Source: Nemertoderma westbladi (Eukaryota > Xenacoelomorpha > Nemertodermatida > Nemertodermatidae). From it: a DNA stretch of 22,622 nucleotides. Positions within the stretch are counted from its first letter, which is position 1. Every line of letters begins with the position of its first letter. A model generated the notes under the pieces. That model was not told where the DNA came from, did no database searches, and saw only the letters and a list, made by a program, of their open reading frames with translations. Where the stretch lies: assembly GCA_032718475.1 (NCBI GenBank), contig JAUCBJ010004288.1, forward strand, positions 1 to 22,622, written 5' to 3'. The translations under genes and the position numbers were made by a program. Of this stretch, positions 16,829 to 22,622 are shown piece by piece.

Positions 16829-17740
16829 AATGAGTGTTTTGCTACGTCATGTGGTAATCGATTATCGACAACAACCACAAACTATTAAATATAGAGTCTT
16901 TTTACCACAGGCGCATATGGAAATCTATCTCATAGTCTATAAATCATGGAATCATGGAATGTTTTGGCACAGGCATAGTGAAATCAACTGTCTGACAGTC
17001 CAGAAATCAGCAGTCTGACAGTTTGAAGAAATACATACATAAAGTCATTAAAAGGACAATAAAAGTCATTAAAAGGACAACAAAAGTCATTATGCACAAT
17101 TCGAAAAAAAAAATGACAAACAAAGTCAAATAAAAGGACATAAAAAATCACTGCCTAATAAAATTACCAATAATCTGCCAACAGAATACATTGCTACTGA
17201 AGTAGAAAAGTTAATTTAGCATCGTGATAATAATTTGAATCAAATTTCCCTCCAGTTCTTAAAGGAACAAGAAAAATATAAACATTTAATGGAATTTCAA
17301 CAACAAAAACTTTCAAAGCATTTATCTCAAATTGTATTTTTTTCGTTGTCCCTTCTTTCTACTGTGACCATCACCAATGGTGTGGAGTACTCCTTCCCAA
17401 TAAATGGCCTTAGTTGAATAAAGTAGAAAACAAGCAATACAACAGCAGTATTGCATTGCCTAATATTGCTATTGGGCATATTAATTTGATTTCCTAAACA
17501 AAATTTAGATTTTCGAAATCTTTTCAAACCGTTTAAAAACTATTCACAGTGAACATTTTGAAAAAAAAAATCTGCTAGCAGCCGGTAAGTCAATTTTTAA
17601 AATACAATAATACATTCGAAAAATAAATTACCTAAAGGAGATCTTTTTCCTATTTCAAGACTAAATAAACTGTCAATAAAACTGACCAGACATAAAGGCA
17701 GTTTTTGAATTGGGGAGTAATTAGAAACCAGGTCATACAG
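16829..17740. other. AT-rich spacer with a short repeat
   Basis: No convincing gene. A roughly 20-bp motif (AAAGTCATTAAAAGGACAA) is repeated two to three times at about 17040-17090. Open frames here are short and compositionally unremarkable. Confidence 0.5.
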
Positions 17741-17830
17741 ACACCTCAGTACGAGTACGAGTACATACAAATACGGGAGGAGAGAGGTATGTTGGGGGGG
17801 GGGGGGGGGGGGGGTTGCCTCGGCAGTTAT
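17741..17830 (+). repeat. G-rich dispersed repeat, copy 1
   Basis: ACATACAAATACGGGAGG leads into a run of 21 G at about 17794-17814 and then TTGCCTCGGCAGTTA. The same flanks recur at 18090-18153. The G run could form a quadruplex and is likely to be a sequencing and assembly weak spot. Confidence 0.8.
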
Positions 17831-18089
17831 ACAATTTTTATTTTTTTAAATTTAAATTATTTAAGTGTTTTATATTTTATTATTGCTGTCTTATAACCTT
17901 TATAGATACTTATTCGTTTATTGTTTTGGTTAGATTCAGCCTTTCAGTAACATGTGTTTTTGGTGAAAACCTGGTATTCTTCACATGGACTCACAAGAAC
18001 TTCACAAGAACTGCAAAGTGAAATATAACTGCAGAAAGTCTGGTATACTTCAAATGGGCCCAACATTATTATTATTATTCGGGACTCCA

Positions 18090-18153
18090 GAGTACATACA
18101 AATACGGGAGGGGAGGGGGGCTGGGGGGGGGGGGAGGGGTGCCTCGGCAGTTA
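18090..18153 (+). repeat. G-rich dispersed repeat, copy 2
   Basis: ACATACAAATACGGGAGG, an interrupted G-rich tract, then TGCCTCGGCAGTTA: the same element as copy 1. Both probably derive from one dispersed repeat. Confidence 0.8.
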
Positions 18154-18265
18154 AGGTTTACTTGCGAGAGAGGTGTTGCGAAGGTGACTTAAAAGGGTTT
18201 AGTTTAAACTTCTCAGTAATAGAAAACATAAACCAGTAAGTAATAATGAACTAGGCCTATTATTG

Positions 18266-18271
18266 TTTATT
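18266..18271 (-). terminator. Candidate polyadenylation signal of the MRGBP-like gene
   Basis: AATAAA on the minus strand about 95 nt after the TAA stop codon, a suitable distance for a short 3' UTR. Motif only. Confidence 0.45.
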
Positions 18272-18363
18272 AATAATGTTATTATGATAAAATATTGACA
18301 GTATGATGTTCCTTGTATTATTAATGTCAATATATTTAGGAATCACTAGGACTCAACTCTGTG

Positions 18364-18852
18364 TTATCTGTTTCTGTGCCGATTATCCACCGACTTTGGG
18401 AGTTTCTTCCGGGCGCTTCCGGTCCCGGATAGACTCGGCGTCGAGGACCGACTCCCGTCGGTGAACCGGGACGATGCCGATTCCGAGTCCCTCGACTCCC
18501 GAGAGTCGCTGATACAACTTCCTTCCTCCTCCTTCAGTACGGCGACGTCGTCGGGAAGAACAAACTCGACGCAGCCGTCGGAAGGCGTCGGGAAACTAAA
18601 CTCCATATCCTCGAGAATCTGTAGGTCGTATAAACTTCCGATATGTCGCCATAATTCCTCGGCAGGCACATCCGTACGGCCCGTCAGCTTAACGAAGTTC
18701 GACCAGATTAGCGCCATCTGGAAGTGTCTGTTGGGCCCCACGGGTTTTAGGCCCATCATCGCCGTAAACAGGGCTACCTCCGTCTCAGCGTTCCATAGTC
18801 CTTCATCGATGGAGGAAGGGGGTTCAGTTGCGGAACCCGCACCAGGATTCAT
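18364..18852 (-). CDS. MRGBP: MRGBP/Eaf7-like subunit of the NuA4/TIP60 acetyltransferase complex
   Basis: An uninterrupted frame of 162 codons plus stop. MNPGAG at 18852 is the first ATG of the frame. Residues about 15-110 match the CT20/Eaf7 domain of human MRGBP: LWNAETEVALFTAMMGLKPV followed by GPNRHFQM resembles [28 protein letters not shown], and the later LWRHIGSLYDLQILEDMEF and FVLPDDV match WDHLSTMYDMQAL and FVLPEEI. The protein binds MORF4L/MRG15 and sits in the nuclear NuA4/TIP60 histone acetyltransferase complex. The C-terminal 50 residues are Ser/Arg-rich (SRESRDSESASSRFTDGSRS) and end with a basic stretch (RKKLPKSVDNRHRNR), comparable to the basic tail of human MRGBP, which is somewhat longer at 204 residues. 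No splice donor is needed. The whole ORF is GC-richer than its AT-rich surroundings. Confidence 0.9.
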   Translation of the reverse strand: MNPGAGSATEPPSSIDEGLWNAETEVALFTAMMGLKPVGPNRHFQMALIWSNFVKLTGRTDVPAEELWRHIGSLYDLQILEDMEFSFPTPSDGCVEFVLPDDVAVLKEEEGSCISDSRESRDSESASSRFTDGSRSSTPSLSGTGSARKKLPKSVDNRHRNR

Positions 18853-19106
18853 TAAACAATTAATATAAATCACCAATAAACAGTTGAAGGAGAATATTAG
18901 ATGTATTTCGTTCTGATAGTATACCCTATATTATTAGAGAATCAACCTATTAAGACTGTAAGAGAAGAGTAGATAGCTGGATAGAGATTAATCTATATTC
19001 CAGTAATCAATCATATAGTGTTGGTAGTACCGGTACTGTAAGTGTAAGTAGCACCGGTACATCAGTACATAATAAATAGTAGGCCTAATGAATGATGGAT
19101 GGGTCA
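18853..19106. other. Upstream region of the MRGBP-like gene
   Basis: Presumed 5' UTR and promoter of the minus-strand gene at 18852. It is AT-rich, with small ACCGGTAC palindromes near 19028-19062. No TATA box can be assigned with confidence. Confidence 0.35.
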
Positions 19107-19239
19107 GTTATAGTTCATATCCGTACCGATGGTATTTTCGTATTGCAAAAATAAGACTATAAGTATGAAATACCATTGAGATACATTGAGATAATGTTTA
19201 TTGTTTTGGTTAGAAAAGCCCACCACTGTAACCTGCTCC
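19107..19239 (+). repeat. Left arm of a foldback (inverted-repeat) element
   Basis: GTTATAGTTCATATCC, TATTTTCGTATTGCAAAAAT and TTATTGTTTTGGTTAGAAAA with CCACTGTAACCTGCTCC appear in the same order, reverse-complemented, at 19776-19898. The inner part is related to the 68-bp tandem repeat. Confidence 0.8.
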
Positions 19240-19249
19240 TTTCCGTTAA

Positions 19250-19507
19250 TTAAGTAATGGAGATTAGTTTATTGTTTTGGTTAGAAAACACCACCACTGT
19301 AACACCATCGGTACGCATATGAACGATAACCGATGGGTCTAAACTAGGTTGACTATTTTCATCACACTCAGGCATTAAACCCTGTTTCTGCAGTATGTGT
19401 GGCAGTGTGGGTGAGTCACATAAGGACTGGAGGAGGTGACCAAAGACCCAATTAAGACCTGCGTTGGTCTTTGTTTTGTAGTCACCCGTAGTCCTTGATA
19501 AAAACAT
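19250..19507 (-). pseudogene. Possible coding remnant inside the foldback element
   Basis: A minus-strand open frame of about 85 codons reads SRTTGDYKTKTNAGLNWVFG, HLLQSLCDSPTLPHILQKQG, MPECDENSQPSLDPSVIVHM and RTDGVTVV. The composition is protein-like, but no ATG fits well, no domain is recognised, and its 3' end runs into the GTTTTGGTTAG repeat. It could be a captured exon or a transposon remnant. Low confidence. Confidence 0.25.
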
Positions 19508-19666
19508 ATAATAATCAATCGGTCTGAGCTTCAGTCAGTCAGTCGAGTTAATTCAGTTTTAAAATTCCCACTTTGATAGAAAGTAGAATAATGAGTGCGG
19601 TGGGGTGGGCGTGGGAGCGAGCCACATAGAGAAGCGAGCCTTGGGACACCACTACCAGACCAGGGC

Positions 19667-20092
19667 CGGTGTAACAGGCTGAGATAACTCCCCACCAAAT
19701 TGACTCCCCAGTCTTCTCAGCCTAGGTTGAGAACACTCCCTAGTTTTCTCCCTAGATTTCTTAATTATCGGAAATGAAGCAGGTTTCAGTGGCGGGCTTT
19801 TCTAACCAAAACAATAAACGTTAACTCAATAACATAGGTTACATTTTTATTTTTGCAATATACGAAAATAACACAGGTGGGGATATGAATTATAACTCAA
19901 TTACGGGAGTCTTTTCAGCCTAAGGTGAGTCAGCACAGCCTAAGGGGAGTGTGCTCAGCCTAGGCTGAGATAACTGGGAAGTGATCCCAGGCTAGTGGTC
20001 TCAGTCTAGGCTGATACGACTGAGGAGTGGTCTCAGCCTAGGCTGATATAACTGTGGAGTCATATCAAGAGGGAGTTATCTCAGCCTAGTAC
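19667..20092. repeat. Cluster of degenerate TCAGCCTAGGCTGA palindromes
   Basis: A 14-bp perfect palindrome TCAGCCTAGGCTGA and close variants occur about eight to nine times (near 19668, 19718, 19916, 19935, 19954, 19999, 20032 and 20081), often followed by GATAACTC or GATATAACTGTGGAGT. Spacing varies from 20 to 50 bp. The right arm of the foldback element interrupts the cluster. Confidence 0.75.
19776..19898 (-). repeat. Right arm of the foldback element
   Basis: Reverse complement of 19107-19239 with moderate divergence. It contains CTTTTCTAACCAAAACAATA and TTTTTGCAATATACGAAAAT and ends GGATATGAATTATAACTC. About 540 bp separate the arms. Confidence 0.8.
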
Positions 20093-20099
20093 ACCGGGT

Positions 20100-20914
20100 C
20101 TCGGTCAGGAAACAGCCAGATGTTTTATCATCATAAAACTCTTTCCCTATAGTGGCCTACTATATAATAATACAGTAATTTATATTATTTTCTCTACTTC
20201 AACTTTTTACAGTTGTAGAAAATGTCATAGGTCCAGTGAAAGACAAACTTTTTTGCACACCTGTCAGGGAAACAGCTATGTTCTATAGTGTTTCATCAAT
20301 ACTGAGGCAGTTATACTAAAATGGTTATGAAGCGAAGCATTGAGAAAATTATTGAACTAACCGCAGTAAAAATGCATTATACAAATCTCTAATTTTTGGC
20401 ATAAACATATACAAAAACGCGTGTGAAAACGATTATTTGAAGAACTTTGAATTTCTCTATTATGACAAGAATTAGAAGATTCGGATAAGAAGGTCAAACA
20501 CTGAACAGTATGGATATACTGTACTGTACAGTAGGTCAGGTACTAAGATATTGTATAATAGTTAATGTGAATAATAATACTGTTCTCGTTGTGGAACCTA
20601 ATAAATTTTACTATTTAAGAAATTGATAGAAGTGGAGAAAATTACAAACATACTTTTGACTAAGTAAATAGGAATTTTATAGCGTTCGTTATGACCCTCG
20701 TTTTTTTTTACTAAACTCGCAGACGAAAAAGGTGTTTTTTTTTAACAAAAGTATGTTAATAAATCCATAGGTCCGGTGTTTGGTGACTTATACGTTCTCC
20801 GATCAGATAATTTGTTCATTTTCATGTTAATAGTTATATTATTCGGATTAGTTAAATTGCTTTTTTACATCTTAATTTTTCTAAATTAAAATTAAGTTTT
20901 ATGTTCTATTGTGT
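20100..20914. other. AT-rich spacer, no gene seen
   Basis: No exon, RNA or repeat is recognised. Several T runs are present near 20700-20740. Confidence 0.55.
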
Positions 20915-20920
20915 TTTATT
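20915..20920 (-). terminator. Candidate polyadenylation signal of the membrane-protein gene
   Basis: AATAAA on the minus strand, about 115 nt downstream of the stop codon at 21034-21036. Motif only, in AT-rich sequence. Confidence 0.4.
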
Positions 20921-21033
20921 GTATGTGACATAGGACTTACACTAGTAATTATTTGGTTATTATTTCAGTTATCAAAATTGAATATAATATAATTATATTT
21001 ATGTTTTGCAGAAACATAAAGCAAAGCTATGGT

Positions 21034-22622
21034 TTACATATTAATCGCGCTTTCCACGGGCGTATCGAAATCATTCGCCCGGACTCCGTACATCATCCGG
21101 ACAACGCCACGATAACAATCCACGCAACCGTACAACTCGCAATCAAATACATCGTATAGCCAATAAATCACTGCGAAAAGAAACACCAACGATGCTGCGA
21201 CGGGAAACCCGCTATAGAACAGCGACATCCAGTCGCCGGAAGGCAGATGGTTTTCATCGTCGATGTCAGTTCGTCTTCGGATACGTGAAGTTGAACTTCT
21301 TAAGCGATGAGTCTGTACAGGACTTTCGGGAGTATGTTTAATGGTGCTAGTTGTCATAGTCTTAACTTCACTCCAAGTTCGATTGTTGTTATTGCTTTCT
21401 ATTGTTTCATTTTTATATTTCTCTGAGGACAAAGCCATATTTTGAGATTCTTTGGTTACAGTGGTCTCTTCCCTAAAAGTATTATTCTCTGTTAACTTAA
21501 TCCATCCCCTTAAGACATCTTGACAGCTTTTCTCAATATCACATAACAACCTATCCATAGATTCTATACGCGACGTAATTTCGAACGTTCTTCTCAGCGT
21601 TTCGCTATCAACTTTCAACCCATATTTCGATTTTCCAAGAGAACGAAGATTGTTCATAATAACTTGTGAACGCTCTACCCTACCCGCACCTCCCACATCC
21701 CTCCCCCGTTGGAGACATCCATCCGATTGGTTGGCACTTAACCCATCTCTATCCCTATTGGATGGTAGCCCGTCTTTTAAGGGTTTTTCCGCCATCTCAA
21801 CCCAAGAGGTACTTGTTGATAATATTCCGCTCGGCTCAGTAACTTGAGATGGAAAAGTATCCGGAAATTGATCAACATGTGATGGATTGATACGGGCCTC
21901 AGAATTGGATATTGACGATTCGTAAGATAGCATTACTCCGCTTCGTGTCTTTGTTGGTACTGTCGGTACAGGTGAAGGTGCAGAAGATGGCGATAATTGA
22001 AAATCTATAGTTGATTCTGGTTTGTAAGGTAATGATGGTAGTGAATGATCTGAAGACGAGGATTGTTCACATGGCCCATTGCTTGGTATTGGAGGTGAAA
22101 TGGAGGAACGAGTTAAGGACATTTTTAGTGGTTCAGCATTGGAAGCTGTGTTACTACGCTTTGGTTTAATTTTGGAACCTAGGCCACTATTGCATTCTTT
22201 GACGTTGTAACTTGAGCCACTAGGAATGTGTTTAACGCTGGAACCTGAGCCACTAGGATATTGTTTAACGATGTAACCTGAGCCACTATTACATTGTTTA
22301 ATATTGGATGTGCCACTAGGATATTGTTTAACATTGGATGTGCCACTAGGATATTGTTTAATATTGGATGTGCCACTAGGATATTGTTTAACATTGGATG
22401 TGCCACTAGGATATTGTTTAACATTGGATGTGCCACTAGGATAGTGTTTAACATTGGATGTGCCACTAGGATATTGTTTAACATTGGATGTTGCACTAGG
22501 ATATTGTTTAACATTGGATGTGCCACTAGGATATTGTTTAACATTGGATGCGCCACTAGGATATTGTTTAATACTGGAATCAGTACCAGTAATATATTGT
22601 TCATGTTCAATACTGGATGTTG
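21034..22622 (-). CDS. C-terminal part of an unrecognised single-pass membrane protein with 10-residue repeats (5' end outside the window)
   Basis: One frame is open from the right edge to a TAA at 21034-21036, about 529 codons with no in-frame stop. It begins with degenerate 10-residue repeats (K-Q-Y-P-S-G-T-S-N-V), then KIKPKRSNTASNAEPLKM and a Ser/Pro-rich stretch. A probably helical part follows (LRRTFEITSRIESMDRLLCD, IEKSCQDVLRGWIKLTEN) and a basic stretch (RLRSSTSRIRRRTD). A strong transmembrane segment, GFPVAASLVFLFAVIYWLYD, lies at about 21148-21210. The last 37 residues hold three cysteines (DCELYGCVDC) and end VESAINM. A long N-terminal part, one membrane span and a short tail suggest a tail-anchored protein of the ER or nuclear envelope. 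It lacks the PPPT ending of KASH proteins, and I do not recognise the family. The ATG at 22122 is internal. Confidence 0.72.
   Translation of the reverse strand, partial: TSSIEHEQYITGTDSSIKQYPSGASNVKQYPSGTSNVKQYPSATSNVKQYPSGTSNVKHYPSGTSNVKQYPSGTSNVKQYPSGTSNIKQYPSGTSNVKQYPSGTSNIKQCNSGSGYIVKQYPSGSGSSVKHIPSGSSYNVKECNSGLGSKIKPKRSNTASNAEPLKMSLTRSSISPPIPSNGPCEQSSSSDHSLPSLPYKPESTIDFQLSPSSAPSPVPTVPTKTRSGVMLSYESSISNSEARINPSHVDQFPDTFPSQVTEPSGILSTSTSWVEMAEKPLKDGLPSNRDRDGLSANQSDGCLQRGRDVGGAGRVERSQVIMNNLRSLGKSKYGLKVDSETLRRTFEITSRIESMDRLLCDIEKSCQDVLRGWIKLTENNTFREETTVTKESQNMALSSEKYKNETIESNNNNRTWSEVKTMTTSTIKHTPESPVQTHRLRSSTSRIRRRTDIDDENHLPSGDWMSLFYSGFPVAASLVFLFAVIYWLYDVFDCELYGCVDCYRGVVRMMYGVRANDFDTPVESAINM
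22180..22590 (-). repeat. 30-bp coding minisatellite, about 10 regular units plus degenerate flanks
   Basis: The plus-strand unit ATATTGTTTAACATTGGATG followed by TGCCACTAGG repeats exactly every 30 bp. In the frame that continues into the membrane-protein exon it encodes Y-P-S-G-T-S-N-V-K-Q. Units at both ends are divergent (KECNSG, KHIPSG, TGTDSSIKQ), the middle ones nearly identical, which suggests recent homogenisation. Its length is a multiple of three, so copy-number change keeps the frame. Confidence 0.92.

Noticed and set aside
16669-16878. Minus-strand frame of 69 codons at the end of the 68-bp array
   Set aside because: It lies partly in the tandem repeat and shows no family resemblance.
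17235-17527. Overlapping short frames on both strands near 17235-17527
   Set aside because: AT-rich, short and without recognisable motifs; no splice-site pattern connects them to a gene.
18461-18868. Plus-strand frame of 135 codons opposite the MRGBP-like gene
   Set aside because: The minus frame has clear MRGBP homology; this one is its shadow.
21034-21260. KASH domain call for the C-terminal membrane segment
   Set aside because: The layout is similar, but the terminal residues (VESAINM) lack the PPPX ending and the cysteine spacing does not match.

Overview
The window looks like nuclear DNA of an invertebrate animal. It has spliced genes with GT...AG introns, non-LTR retrotransposon debris, several minisatellites and AT-rich spacers. 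There are no operons, Shine-Dalgarno sites or other prokaryotic signs. Frequent AGGCCTA words and the type of retrotransposon would suit a mollusc, echinoderm, hemichordate or similar animal, but the phylum cannot be fixed from the sequence alone.

Every gene I can support lies on the minus strand. From 14042 down to 5663, seven exons with compatible phases encode about 711 residues of a low-complexity V/T/P/Q-rich nuclear protein. Three stretches match, in the right order, the central basic region of host cell factor 1 (HCFC1). An acidic, repeat-rich region carrying a Taspase1-like QLD/G site follows. The Kelch N-terminus and the C-terminal fibronectin region of HCF are not in the window. From 18852 to 18364 a single-exon gene encodes an MRGBP/Eaf7 homologue (NuA4/TIP60 acetyltransferase subunit). 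From the right edge down to 21034 there is the C-terminal part of an unrecognised membrane protein, with a 10-residue coding minisatellite, a possible coiled coil and one C-terminal transmembrane segment.

The most striking feature is a set of splice-site-spanning tandem repeats inside the HCF-like gene. A 34-bp minisatellite (1 to 5688, about 160 units, open at the left edge) is made of the last 28 nt of exon 7 plus the first 6 nt of its intron, so almost every unit repeats the 5' splice donor CAG|GTAAGG. A second, unrelated 41-bp minisatellite (about 8186 to 10439, about 55 units) is built the same way from the end of exon 3 plus GTAA, and about two thirds of its units keep a donor. The acceptor of exon 4 also sits in a 31-bp tandem duplication that crosses the intron/exon boundary. 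In both long arrays the unit immediately downstream of the authentic donor has the same inactivating GT to CT change. The primary transcript would carry well over 150 near-perfect U1 snRNA binding sites.

Other elements are nested non-LTR retrotransposon fragments in the intron between exons 1 and 2 (about 11290 to 13715), another fragment at 14640 to 15060, a 68-bp tandem repeat (16184 to 16828) with dispersed relatives, two G-rich stretches, a foldback repeat (19107 to 19898) and a cluster of degenerate TCAGCCTAGGCTGA palindromes (about 19667 to 20090).
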